A stretch of 64,000 bases of DNA from Isoalcanivorax indicus. Lineage in GTDB: Bacteria > Pseudomonadota > Gammaproteobacteria > Pseudomonadales > Alcanivoracaceae. Below the pieces are notes generated by a model that saw nothing but the letters and a program-made list of their open reading frames with translations, had not been told where the DNA came from and searched no databases. Below are positions 52,692 through 61,178 of the stretch, in pieces (positions within the stretch are counted from its first letter, which is position 1; every line of letters begins with the position of its first letter). The stretch covers positions 62,001-126,000 of the forward strand of contig NZ_QGMP01000001.1 of the NCBI RefSeq assembly GCF_003259185.1, given 5' to 3'. A program made the translations under genes and the position numbers.

Positions 52692-52779
52692 GTCGCGCTG
52701 CATCACAAACTGCTGTACACGTATTCTGCAGGCTGTGCCACGCTGGGCCTGCCCGATAAAACAAGACAGGAAATGCGCT

Positions 52780-53454
52780 ATGACCCGTGCTTCGTTTTAT
52801 GGCCTGATGGCCTTGGTGACGCTATGGCCTCTGTGGGGACACGGCCAGCCTACCCCGTGGGAGAACGAAGCGCAGGAGGCGGCCATGCTGGGCGAAACGC
52901 TGGCGGAAGGCGCGCAGCATCAGCGCTACTGGCGCACTTTCTGGTTGGCCGGTTATGCCACGGGCACGGCGGTGTATCTGGTGCAGGCCGATCGCACCGA
53001 TAATCGGGAGACCCGTTACGACGCCCATGTTACGGCCATCAAGTCGGCATTGGCGTTCGGTGACGTGTTGCTCAGCCCGCCCAGTCATGCCCGCCGCTGG
53101 CGGCAGCTGGACCCGGGCGACGGCAGTGCCCCGGACCTTCAGGCGGCGCGGGCCGCCATGGCGGATCTGGAAATCGAGGAAATGCGGCGCCAGGGCTGGC
53201 GTGCCCGGGTGGCGCCGCTGCTGGTCAATGCAGCGGGTGGCCTGGCCATCGGTGTCAGCGATGACCGGCCCCGGGACGGCTGGCTCAACTTCGCATCCGG
53301 GATGCTGGTGACAGAAGCCCGCATTCGCACCGAACCGCGCCAGGCCAGCCGTTTCCAGGCCCGGGCCCTGCGGATCGGCGATCAGCAAATCAGCTACACC
53401 ACGGACTGGTGGCTGATGCCGGGGCAGGCCGGTCTGCTGGTGCGCTTCCCTTGA
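52780..53454 (+). CDS. Exported protein of unknown function
   Basis: A 224-residue protein with an N-terminal signal-like segment (MTRASFYGLMALVTLWPLWGHG) and ATG 52780 preceded by AGGAA. The mature part has a hydrophobic helix (about 45-60) and Arg/Trp-rich segments, but no motif I recognise. It is followed 35 bp later by a DUF6279 lipoprotein, so the two may be cotranscribed. Confidence 0.7.
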   Translation: MTRASFYGLMALVTLWPLWGHGQPTPWENEAQEAAMLGETLAEGAQHQRYWRTFWLAGYATGTAVYLVQADRTDNRETRYDAHVTAIKSALAFGDVLLSPPSHARRWRQLDPGDGSAPDLQAARAAMADLEIEEMRRQGWRARVAPLLVNAAGGLAIGVSDDRPRDGWLNFASGMLVTEARIRTEPRQASRFQARALRIGDQQISYTTDWWLMPGQAGLLVRFP

Positions 53455-53489
53455 CCGGAACCTCGCACGCTGGCGGCTAACCTCTGCCA

Positions 53490-54332
53490 ATGAAGAAGAA
53501 TCCGTCCAGACCTCTCCAATACGCCGGCCTTTGGCTGCTGGCGCTGGCCCTGCTTGCTGGCTGCGATCGTGTGGAGCTGGCCTATGAGCGGGGCGACTGG
53601 CTCGCGGCCCGGTGGGCGGCAAATCTGATGGACCTGGATGCGACGCAGCGTCGTGACGTGCGCCAGCGTATCCAGACCTATCGCGATGGCCCCGGCAGGC
53701 AGCGGGCGCTGGAGCTCGCCGAGGTCTTCAAGGGGCTTGCCGAGGGGCTGTCGGCGCCGCCGCATGATCGGTCGCTGGCGACGGCCATGGAGGATCTTCT
53801 TGAATTCAGTCAGCGCGTCGCGGGGGACGCGATTCCCGACATCGTGGCGGTGCTGGTGCAGCTCGATGGCCAGCAGATCAACACCCTGTCCCGGCGCCTT
53901 GATGAACAACTGGCCGAGGAAGCCGACCGGGATCGCGACGCCCGACAACGTCGGCTGGAGGACAGCGTTACGCGCTGGACGGGTCGGTTGGAGGCGGATC
54001 AGCAGACATTACTGGCAGGCTGCCTGGACGATATGCCGGAGGCGTGGCATCGGCAGCGGGATTGGCGTCAGCAGCAAAATCGCGAGCTGGTGGGCGTTCT
54101 GGAGGCCGGGGCAGAGCAAGACAGCTTGACGGCGTACTACCAGGCACGGTGGCTGCTCGACCCGGATCAGCGCCCTGATGAGATCCGCATGCTGCAACGG
54201 CAGGGGCTGCGTGTGATGCGTCAGTGTCTGCTCGACCTGAACGCGACATTGACGCCGCGACAACGCGAAAGGGCGGTGTCGCGGCTGCAGCGCTATGAAG
54301 AGGCGCTGCGCAATGTCGGGCAACGTGGTTGA
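53490..54332 (+). CDS. DUF6279-family lipoprotein
   Basis: A 280-residue predicted lipoprotein (lipobox LLAGC). The mature part is alpha-helical and starts with the DUF6279-like segment DRVELAYERGDWLAARWAANLMDLDATQRRDVRQRI. Function unknown. It ends six bases from the convergent stop of wrbA. Confidence 0.8.
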   Translation: MKKNPSRPLQYAGLWLLALALLAGCDRVELAYERGDWLAARWAANLMDLDATQRRDVRQRIQTYRDGPGRQRALELAEVFKGLAEGLSAPPHDRSLATAMEDLLEFSQRVAGDAIPDIVAVLVQLDGQQINTLSRRLDEQLAEEADRDRDARQRRLEDSVTRWTGRLEADQQTLLAGCLDDMPEAWHRQRDWRQQQNRELVGVLEAGAEQDSLTAYYQARWLLDPDQRPDEIRMLQRQGLRVMRQCLLDLNATLTPRQRERAVSRLQRYEEALRNVGQRG

Positions 54333-54338
54333 GGTGCG

Positions 54339-54941
54339 TTAGCCCGCCAGTTTGGCGGTAATCTCGGCCACGTGTTTGCCCTGGAAGCGCGCGATTTCGA
54401 GCTCGTTGGCGCTCGGTTGGCGGCTGCCGTCGCTGCCCGCCAGCGTTGAAGCGCCGTAGGGGGTGCCGCCGGTAATCTCATCCATGTTGGTCAACGCAGG
54501 GCAGGCGTAGGGCACGCCCACCACGACCATGCCATGGTGGAACAGCGTGGTGTGGAAAGAGGTGATCGTGGTTTCCTGGCCGCCGTGCTGGGTGCCGGTG
54601 GAAATGAACACGCTGCCGACCTTGCCGATCAGTTTGCCGCCTGCCCACAGGCCGCCGGTCTGGTCGAGGAAGTTGCGCATCTGCCCGGCCATGTTGCCGA
54701 AGCGGGTCGGGGTGCCAAAGATGATGGCATCGTAATCGGCCAGTTCATCCGGGCTGGCGATCGGCGCCTGCTGGTCCGTCTTGGCGTGAATGGCCTTGAT
54801 GGTGTCTTCCGGCATGGTCTCCGGCACGCGCTTGATCGTGACCTCGGTGCCCGCCACGCCACGGGCACCCTCGGCGATGGCGTCAGCCATGGTTTCGATG
54901 TGACCCCAGGTGCTGTAATAAAGAACCAGAATCTTGGCCAT
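54339..54941 (-). CDS. wrbA: NAD(P)H:quinone oxidoreductase WrbA
   Basis: A 200-residue flavodoxin-like enzyme that reduces quinones with two electrons. It shows the FMN phosphate loop [13 protein letters not shown], the segment [22 protein letters not shown], and the [12 protein letters not shown] motif, all characteristic of WrbA. ATG 54941 has AAGGAG upstream; an in-frame TTG at 54950 is less likely. Confidence 0.95.
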   Translation of the reverse strand: MAKILVLYYSTWGHIETMADAIAEGARGVAGTEVTIKRVPETMPEDTIKAIHAKTDQQAPIASPDELADYDAIIFGTPTRFGNMAGQMRNFLDQTGGLWAGGKLIGKVGSVFISTGTQHGGQETTITSFHTTLFHHGMVVVGVPYACPALTNMDEITGGTPYGASTLAGSDGSRQPSANELEIARFQGKHVAEITAKLAG

Positions 54942-55063
54942 GATCGGCAACTCCTTGCTGTGCGAGATGAGTGGAAACCTGATGCGCGCAGCCTAAGTCG
55001 TTGCCTGAGGCGGATACACGGGGCCGGGTGGGGCGGATTGTTCAGTTTTTTAGATCAATCAGG

Positions 55064-55741
55064 CTAGACGCCGGTGTGGGGCAGTACGCCGAAATAGACC
55101 GCCAGAAAATGACAGACACTGCCGCCCACCACGAACAGATGCCAGATGGCGTGATTGAAGGGAATCAGATGCACCAGATAGAACACCACCCCCAGGGTGT
55201 AGGTGATGCCCCCCGCCAGCAGTAACCAGAAGCCGGTGCTGTTGATGCTGGCCAGCAATTCACCGGAGGCGAACAGCACCAGCCAACCCATCAGCAGATA
55301 GATCACGACGCGCAGGATCTTGTAGCGATGGCCGAAGGCCAGTTTCAGGGCCACGCCGGTCAATGCCAGCCCCCAGATGACACCGAACAGGATCCAGCCG
55401 GTACTCCCGCGCATGTTGACCAGCAGGAACGGCGTGTAGCTGCCGGCGATCAACACAAAGATGGCGCAGTGATCGAGCATCTTGAAGATGGCGCGCAGTC
55501 GCTCGTTGCGAAAGCCGTGATAGAGCGCTGAAGACAGGTAGAGCAGGGTCAGGCTGGCGCCGAAGACGGCGAAGCTCACGATCTTCCAGGGATCACCCTG
55601 ACGTGCCGCCAGTACCACGAGCAGCGCGGTACCGAACACGCTGAGTGCGGCCCCGATACCGTGGGTAAGGCTGTTGAGGTTTTCCTCCAGCGGGGAATAC
55701 GCGTCTTGCAAACTGTACACCTGTATTGAAATGCGGTGCAT
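55064..55741 (-). CDS. Hemolysin III/PAQR-family membrane protein
   Basis: A 225-residue protein with seven predicted membrane helices. It shows the conserved metal-site segments SSALYHGFRNE and HAIWHLFVVGGSVCHFLAV. The family (YqfA, hemolysin III) is related to eukaryotic PAQR receptors/ceramidases; a bacterial haemolytic role is not established. Start uncertain: ATG 55741 has no clear ribosome site, and GTG 55720 is an alternative. Confidence 0.88.
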   Translation of the reverse strand: MHRISIQVYSLQDAYSPLEENLNSLTHGIGAALSVFGTALLVVLAARQGDPWKIVSFAVFGASLTLLYLSSALYHGFRNERLRAIFKMLDHCAIFVLIAGSYTPFLLVNMRGSTGWILFGVIWGLALTGVALKLAFGHRYKILRVVIYLLMGWLVLFASGELLASINSTGFWLLLAGGITYTLGVVFYLVHLIPFNHAIWHLFVVGGSVCHFLAVYFGVLPHTGV

Positions 55742-55867
55742 GCAGCGTAGCACCGCAGTGTGACCGCCACCAAGCCTGTCAGATGACCTGTCAGCCATCG
55801 GCGCCAGACAGGCGGGGCCGCCATGCCCTAGACTTGGGCACATCGCCTGACAGGAGCCCTGCCCGCC

Positions 55868-56656
55868 ATGACTGATCGTGATGATGCCCCCCTGGTTCTG
55901 ATCGAGCGGCAGACGCCGCTGATGCTGATTACGCTGAACCGGCCAGCGGCGCGCAACGCCGTGAACGGCCCTGCCGCTGCCGCCTTGGCGGCGGCCTTCC
56001 GCGAGTTCGATGCCGACGACAGTCTGGCGGTGGCGGTGCTGACCGGCGCTGGCGGGCATTTCTGTGCCGGTGCAGATCTCAAGGCGGTGGCCAGCGGTGA
56101 CCAGAGCAACCGGCTGGAGCCGGAAGGCGACGGACCCATGGGGCCTTCACGCATGGCGCTCGGCAAGCCGGTGATTGCCGCGGTCGAGGGGTTCTGTGTG
56201 GCGGGGGGGCTGGAGCTGGCGCTCTGGTGCGACCTGCGTGTCGCGGCCGAGACGGCCACCTTCGGGGTATTCTGTCGCCGTTTCGGCGTGCCGCTGATTG
56301 ATGGCGGCACGGTGCGTCTGCCACGCCTGATCGGCATGAGCCGGGCCATGGACCTGATTCTGACGGGCCGCCCGGTGGCGGCACAGGAAGCGTTGCAGAT
56401 AGGACTCGCCAACCGGGTGGTGCCCGCTGGTGAGGCGCTGGCGGCGGCCTGCGAGCTGGCCCGGGAGATTGCCGCTTTTCCGCAAACCTGTTTGCGCGGT
56501 GATCGGCGCAGCGCGCTGGAGCAATGGGGACTTGATGAGCCCGCGGCCCTTGAGAACGAGTTCAGGCATGGCCTGACGACATTGTCGTCAGGGGAAACCG
56601 TGGCCGGAGCTGGTCGTTTCAGCACGGGGCAGGGTCGGCACGGCGACTTCAGTTGA
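55868..56656 (+). CDS. Crotonase-family enzyme (enoyl-CoA hydratase/isomerase-like)
   Basis: A 262-residue CoA-thioester enzyme. It has the oxyanion-hole segments HFCAGADLKAV and EGFCVAGGLELALWCD, the second being the helix-start Gly-Gly. The substrate cannot be deduced; typical roles are beta-oxidation or side-chain degradation. The last ~15 residues are Gly-rich. CAGGAG lies before ATG 55868. A second, distant crotonase is at 58842. Confidence 0.88.
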   Translation: MTDRDDAPLVLIERQTPLMLITLNRPAARNAVNGPAAAALAAAFREFDADDSLAVAVLTGAGGHFCAGADLKAVASGDQSNRLEPEGDGPMGPSRMALGKPVIAAVEGFCVAGGLELALWCDLRVAAETATFGVFCRRFGVPLIDGGTVRLPRLIGMSRAMDLILTGRPVAAQEALQIGLANRVVPAGEALAAACELAREIAAFPQTCLRGDRRSALEQWGLDEPAALENEFRHGLTTLSSGETVAGAGRFSTGQGRHGDFS

Positions 56657-56741
56657 GCGTTGCGTTGACCGCAACCTATAATGAAAAACGAGTGCCGCGA
56701 GCGCATGGTGCCGCCGTACGGGGCTTCGCACAATCGCTGCC

Positions 56742-57083
56742 ATGCAGATTGGCGAGATACTCAAAAAGCGGCGCGAAGCGCGCACCGAGACTCTGGAGGA
56801 TGTTGCCTTCAGAGCGGGCACTGACGCCAGCAACCTGTCGCGTATCGAACGCGGCCTGCAACAACCTTCCATTACGCTGCTCGAAAGCCTGGCCGCCGCG
56901 CTGGGCACGCGGGTCTCCGAGCTCTATATCGATCTGGAGTCAGCCCGCCAGAGTGGCCCGCCGAAAGACCCGCGCGAACCCTGGGGTGTGGACCTGATGC
57001 GCCTGCAGCGTCATTTTCGCGAACTCGAAGCACCCCATCGTGCCTTGCTGATCGATATGGCCAAGTTGCTCAAGAGGCACTGA
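56742..57083 (+). CDS. XRE-family regulator, first copy
   Basis: A 113-residue protein with an N-terminal HTH_XRE domain (about 4-62, MQIGEILKKRREARTETLEDVAFRAG..., SNLSRIERGLQQPS) and a C-terminal helical part (LMRLQRHFRELEAPHRALL) that may mediate oligomerisation. It is about 72% identical by hand count to the next gene and of equal length, so the two are a tandem duplication. No strong ribosome site is seen before ATG 56742. Confidence 0.88.
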   Translation: MQIGEILKKRREARTETLEDVAFRAGTDASNLSRIERGLQQPSITLLESLAAALGTRVSELYIDLESARQSGPPKDPREPWGVDLMRLQRHFRELEAPHRALLIDMAKLLKRH

Positions 57084-57108
57084 CCGTTCATCGGCGTCCT
57101 GCGCACAG

Positions 57109-57134
57109 TGATGGCATAGTGATATCATTGTTGG
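57109..57134 (+). promoter_or_regulatory. Sequence shared with the T6SS leader
   Basis: GTGATGGCAT-ag-TGATATCA-t-TG-t-TG matches 24009-24034 at 22 of 26 positions. It lies about 75 bp before the second XRE gene, in a gap that is AT-richer than its surroundings. It could be an autoregulatory operator that also controls the T6SS. Confidence 0.6.
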
Positions 57135-57207
57135 CTAACGCAAGCATTATAAATCCGGTTGGCGAATTTGCATGGCGCAGTGGAGCGTGGGTTCGGAAAA
57201 TCGCGCC

Positions 57208-57549
57208 ATGCATATCGGTGAGATTCTTAAAAAAAGACGCGAAGGTCGTTTCGAAACGCTGGAAGACGTCGCCTTCCGCGCGGGTACGGACGCCAGCAAT
57301 CTGTCACGCATCGAGCGTGGTCTGCAACAGCCCTCCATTGCATTACTCGAGGCCCTTGTGGGTGCCATGGATTCCTGTGTCTCGGAGCTTTATATCGAAA
57401 TCGAACAACGGCGACAGGTGCGTGGTGTTGCCGAACCCCGTGAACCCTGGAATGCCGATCTGACTCGCCTTCAACGTCACTTTCGTGTGCTCAAGGCCGA
57501 GCAACGCGCCCTGTTGATCGAAATAGCCAAGCTATTGAAGAAATATTGA
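57208..57549 (+). CDS. XRE-family regulator, second copy
   Basis: A 113-residue paralogue of the gene before it. The HTH recognition segment (ETLEDVAFRAGTDASNLS through QQPSI) is unchanged, and most differences lie in the second half. Start chosen at ATG 57208 by alignment with the first copy; ATG 57172 would add 12 residues. Identical recognition helices imply overlapping DNA targets. The leader carries the 26-bp sequence shared with the T6SS region. Confidence 0.88.
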   Translation: MHIGEILKKRREGRFETLEDVAFRAGTDASNLSRIERGLQQPSIALLEALVGAMDSCVSELYIEIEQRRQVRGVAEPREPWNADLTRLQRHFRVLKAEQRALLIEIAKLLKKY

Positions 57550-57593
57550 GCGCCTGTCGTGGGGTGATGATTGAAGGGCGATCAGTGACGGGA

Positions 57594-57686
<93 letters not shown>

Positions 57687-57732
57687 AGCGGCCGCATTGT
57701 AGCGGTAAATGTGGCCCCGCACGAGAGGCTCC

Positions 57733-57760
57733 TTGATAGCCCCATCCTATTGTTAAATAA
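57733..57760 (+). promoter_or_regulatory. Candidate dps promoter with OxyR half-site
   Basis: ATAG (57736-57739), seven bases, then CTAT (57747-57750) fits half of the OxyR consensus; the second half is poor. TTGATA (57733-57738) with AT-rich TAAATA at 57754-57759 could be the promoter, with short spacing. Confidence 0.35.
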
Positions 57761-57841
57761 GGTTTGATGGCTTTGAACTGCCTTGCCCCCGGGCGTACCG
57801 TTACGGATACACCATTCATTGTTCCGACAGGAGGTTCATCA

Positions 57842-58285
57842 ATGAATCGCAATCCGGAAGTGGCAGCAGCACTCGCACGTTTGTTGGCAGAGAGCTACAC
57901 CCTGTATCTGAAGTCGCACAATTTCCACTGGAACGTGAAGGGGCCGCATTTCCACGCCCTGCATCTGCTGTTCGAGGAGCAGTACACCGAACTGGCGACA
58001 GCGGTGGATACCATCGCCGAGCGCATCCGGGCGCTGGGGCAGCGTGCGCCCGGCAGCTATGCCGAATTCGCGCGCTTGTCAGCGGTGAAGGATGCCGAGG
58101 GCGAGCCCGACGCCGAGGCCATGCTGGCCGAGCTGGCCGCCGATCACCGCACGGTGGCCGAGCAGGCTGATCGTGTGCTGCGGATTGCCCAGGAACACCA
58201 TGACGAGGGGACAGCCTCCCTGGCGGGCGGGCGTATCGAGGTGCACGAGAAGGCCGTCTGGATGCTGTCCGCGCATCTGGGGTAA
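57842..58285 (+). CDS. dps: Dps-like ferritin-family protein
   Basis: A 147-residue four-helix ferritin-like protein that oxidises and stores iron and protects DNA under stress. It has the Dps dinuclear site segment NFHWNVKGPHFHALHLLFEEQY, with the shared-subunit His and Glu/Asp ligands, and AERIRALGQ. It lacks the long Lys-rich N-terminal tail of E. coli Dps. AGGAGG lies upstream of ATG 57842. Confidence 0.93.
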   Translation: MNRNPEVAAALARLLAESYTLYLKSHNFHWNVKGPHFHALHLLFEEQYTELATAVDTIAERIRALGQRAPGSYAEFARLSAVKDAEGEPDAEAMLAELAADHRTVAEQADRVLRIAQEHHDEGTASLAGGRIEVHEKAVWMLSAHLG

Positions 58286-58356
58286 TTCACCGCAGGCATG
58301 TATAGTCAAAGGACGAGAAGCCCGGAAACAGGGTTGGCAACGAGGAGAACCAAACA

Positions 58357-58761
58357 ATGAGCAGCCTGTTGGTAAAGGATGTCATGGCGAAGCATCCACC
58401 AGCGATCTCCGGGGGCACGTCCTTGTCTGACGCGGTAGATACCCTGCTGCGACACAGGCTGTCCGGCTTGCCGGTGATCAACGATCAGGAGCAGGTGGTG
58501 GGCTTCGTGTCGGAGCAGGACTGCCTGCGCAGTATGCTGGTGTCCAGCTACCATGCCGAGGGCGATCCCAAGGTCGAGGACGTGATGCATGCCGAGCCGC
58601 TGACGGTATCCCTGGACGGGTCGGTCGTCGATATCGCAGAGCAGATGATCAAGCAGAAGCCGAAGATCTACCCGGTGGTGGACGAACGTCGCCGCCTTGT
58701 GGGCCTGTTGATGCGTAGCCAGGTGCTCACGGCCCTGAAGAACAACCGCGGCAACAGCTGA
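58357..58761 (+). CDS. Stand-alone CBS-domain-pair protein
   Basis: A 134-residue protein made of two CBS repeats: DVMAKHPPAISGGTSLSDAVDTLLRHRLSGLPVIND and DVMHAEPLTVSLDGSVVDIAEQMIKQKPKIYPVVD. Such modules bind adenine nucleotides and regulate partners. No fused effector domain is present. The partner is unknown. Confidence 0.9.
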   Translation: MSSLLVKDVMAKHPPAISGGTSLSDAVDTLLRHRLSGLPVINDQEQVVGFVSEQDCLRSMLVSSYHAEGDPKVEDVMHAEPLTVSLDGSVVDIAEQMIKQKPKIYPVVDERRRLVGLLMRSQVLTALKNNRGNS

Positions 58762-58841
58762 CGGCACGATGCGCTGGCGCTACGCCTGCGGTGGCGCCTC
58801 TGGTAAGGTCGGGGTTTCCCCTGGCCTGCCCGAGGACCCAC

Positions 58842-59708
58842 ATGAACTATCAGGATATCCGCTACGACGTCAGTGATCGCATTCTGACGCTGACCCTGAA
58901 TCGCCCCGATCGCCTCAATGCCTGGACCCTGCAGATGCGCACCGAGATGCTGGATGCGCTGGCGCGGGCCAACGCCGACGATGACATTGGTGTCATCGTG
59001 GTCACCGGTGCCGGGCGTGCCTTTTGTGCCGGCATGGAACTGGAACGCGAAGAGGGCAACATCTTCGGTTACGACACCCCCCAGGGCGACACACTCAACA
59101 TCAACGAGATCCGTGATTCCGGCGGCGAACTGTCGCTGGCGCTGTATCGTTCGAAGAAGCCGGTGATCGCTGCCATCAATGGCGCTGCCGTGGGCGTGGG
59201 CATCACCATGACGCTGCCCATGGATTTCCGCATTGCGGCTGAGGGCGCCAAGATCGGCTTCGTATTCAGCCAGCGCGGCATCGTACCGGAAGCCTGTTCG
59301 TCCTGGTTCCTGCCACGTCTGGTGGGCATGCAGGCGGCCATGGAGTGGGTGTTGTCCGGTGAGATATTCAGCGCCGAAGAGGGCCTGGAGAAGGGGCTGT
59401 TCCGCAATCTGGAACCCAAAGACAAGGTGCTGGAGGCGGCCTACGCGCTGGCACGCAAACTGATGCACAAGACCTCGCCGGTGTCGCTGGCGCTGGCCCG
59501 GCAGATGCTCTGGCGTAATCCGAACTTTGATCACCCGATGCATGCCCATGCCGTGGATTCCCGACTGATGTACATCACCAGCGAACGCCAGGACGGCCGC
59601 GATGGCTTCAAGGCATTCCTGGAAAAGCGTGAGCCGGTGTTCACGGCCCGGGTGTCCGAGTCGGTGCCCGACCAGTTCGATTTCTGGCCGGAGCCGCCCT
59701 TGCGCTAA
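58842..59708 (+). CDS. Crotonase-family enzyme (enoyl-CoA hydratase-like)
   Basis: A 288-residue enzyme of the crotonase fold. The oxyanion-hole segments are AFCAGMELE and NGAAVGVGITMTLPMD, and GIVPEACSSWFLPRLVG holds a Glu in the catalytic region of hydratases. Length is a little above average. ATG 58842 follows GAGGA. Likely a fatty-acid or aromatic degradation enzyme; substrate not determined. Low similarity to the crotonase at 55868 indicates a different subgroup. Confidence 0.88.
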   Translation: MNYQDIRYDVSDRILTLTLNRPDRLNAWTLQMRTEMLDALARANADDDIGVIVVTGAGRAFCAGMELEREEGNIFGYDTPQGDTLNINEIRDSGGELSLALYRSKKPVIAAINGAAVGVGITMTLPMDFRIAAEGAKIGFVFSQRGIVPEACSSWFLPRLVGMQAAMEWVLSGEIFSAEEGLEKGLFRNLEPKDKVLEAAYALARKLMHKTSPVSLALARQMLWRNPNFDHPMHAHAVDSRLMYITSERQDGRDGFKAFLEKREPVFTARVSESVPDQFDFWPEPPLR

Positions 59709-59809
59709 AGCGCGCGGCATCCAGGAGGGCGAGTTGATTTCCTGCTGCCATAATGTGTCAGCATGTAGGGATAAGATGCCAGGCGTGTTTACTGCTGGAG
59801 CGCCGTTCA

Positions 59810-60502
59810 ATGGACCGCACGGAACGTCTGTTTCGTCTGATGGATGCACTGCGTCGCCGGCGGCTGCCGGTGACGGCGGCGACCCTGGCGGATGAGCTGT
59901 CGGTGTCGGTGCGCACCATCTATCGTGATATCCAGAGCCTGATCGGGCTTGGCGCGAGCATCGATGGTGAGGCCGGCATGGGGTATGTGCTGCGCACCGG
60001 CTTCTTCCTGCCGCCGTTGATGTTCGACGATGATGAGCTGGAAGCGCTGGTGCTGGGCGCCAGCTGGGTCGCCGGGCAGGGCGATGAACAGCTGGTGCGG
60101 GCAGCACGCAATGTGCTGGCCAAGGTCGCCACGGCTTCGCCCAAAGACCTGCGCGACCGTATCGAGGATATCGGCCTCTGGGCCTCCCCCGTGGAAGACC
60201 GGGGGTCGGCGTTCATGGGTCAGATCCGCGAAGCGATACGCCGGGAACGCCGGGTGCACATGAGCTATACCCGTGCCGACGGCGAAGACAGTGAGCGGGT
60301 GGTGTGGCCGATCATGCTGGCTTTCTTCGAGCGTGCGCGGGTGCTGATTGCCTGGTGTGAGCTGCGCGCGGAATTCCGCCATTTCCGCCTGGATCGGATC
60401 CGCACCCTGCGCATCCCCGGCGAGGCCTATCCGCGTCGCCGGGCAACGCTGGTGCGGGAATGGCAGAAGGAAATGAAGATGCCGGACTGTGATGAGCGGT
60501 AG
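59810..60502 (+). CDS. YafY-type HTH/WYL transcriptional regulator
   Basis: A 230-residue regulator. It has an N-terminal HTH (MDRTERLFRLMDALRRRRLPVTAATLADELSVSVRTIYRDIQSL) and a WYL-like ligand domain in the second half (RVHMSYTRADGE..VVWPIMLAFFERARVLIAWCELRAEFRHFRLDRI). ATG 59810 follows GGAG. In other bacteria such proteins respond to DNA or nucleotide-type signals; the target here is unknown. Confidence 0.9.
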   Translation: MDRTERLFRLMDALRRRRLPVTAATLADELSVSVRTIYRDIQSLIGLGASIDGEAGMGYVLRTGFFLPPLMFDDDELEALVLGASWVAGQGDEQLVRAARNVLAKVATASPKDLRDRIEDIGLWASPVEDRGSAFMGQIREAIRRERRVHMSYTRADGEDSERVVWPIMLAFFERARVLIAWCELRAEFRHFRLDRIRTLRIPGEAYPRRRATLVREWQKEMKMPDCDER

Positions 60503-60572
60503 CGGTTGCATACAAGGCAAGGGCCCCTCGCAGGCCTAGCATGGCCGTCATAAGCATAACGAGGGCACGACC

Positions 60573-61067
60573 ATGCGTAACTTGCAGCAATTTCTCGACG
60601 ACTATGGCGACAGTCACCGCAACCCGGTGAACCAGTGGGTGCATATCATCTGTGTGCCCGCGATCCTGTTTTCCACTCTGGGCCTGTTGTGGCTGGTGCC
60701 GATCGGTCGCTGGCTGGGCCTGGATGCCGGCCCCGCTTACTGGGTCAACGGTGCCACCCTGCTCGGGGTGATCTCGGGTGTGGTGTATCTGCGCCTGTCT
60801 TTCAGTGTATTCCTGATGATGGTGGCCTGGTTCGCCGTGTCGGTGTGGGGCATCATCGCCATCCAGAATGCAGGCTGGTCGCTGTTCTGGATCTCGCTGG
60901 TGGTCTGGGTGGCCGCCTGGGCCGTGCAGGTCTGGGGTCACAAGGTGGAAGGCAAGAAGCCCTCGTTTGTGGAGGATCTGGTCTTTCTGCTGATTGGCCC
61001 GATCTTCGTCACGTTCGAGGTGGCTCACAAGCTGGGCCTGCGCGTACCCCGCCCGGCTGGCCACTAA
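60573..61067 (+). CDS. Mpo1-like (DUF962) membrane protein
   Basis: A 164-residue protein with four predicted membrane helices. The conserved motifs YGDSHRNPVNQWVHIICVP and QVWGHKVEGKKPS hold His residues that bind iron in Mpo1, a yeast 2-hydroxy fatty acid dioxygenase. A similar alpha-oxidation role is possible but unproven here. Confidence 0.88.
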   Translation: MRNLQQFLDDYGDSHRNPVNQWVHIICVPAILFSTLGLLWLVPIGRWLGLDAGPAYWVNGATLLGVISGVVYLRLSFSVFLMMVAWFAVSVWGIIAIQNAGWSLFWISLVVWVAAWAVQVWGHKVEGKKPSFVEDLVFLLIGPIFVTFEVAHKLGLRVPRPAGH

Positions 61068-61087
61068 GTCCGCCGCACCGCCCGATG

Positions 61088-61113
61088 CCGCCCTTCAGGT
61101 ACCTGAAGGGCGG
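61088..61113. terminator. Perfect 26-bp palindrome after the Mpo1-like gene
   Basis: CCGCCCTTCAGGT at 61088-61100 is followed directly by its reverse complement at 61101-61113. As RNA it would form an 11-bp stem with a GTAC loop. It lacks a T-tract, so it could be a terminator aided by Rho or an operator for the AraC-type gene downstream. Confidence 0.5.
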
Positions 61114-61178
61114 TGGCTACTGCCTCCCGCTTGAATTGTTTATGCTCGGGGTTCCTGCCCGACAGCCACGGATTGCCT

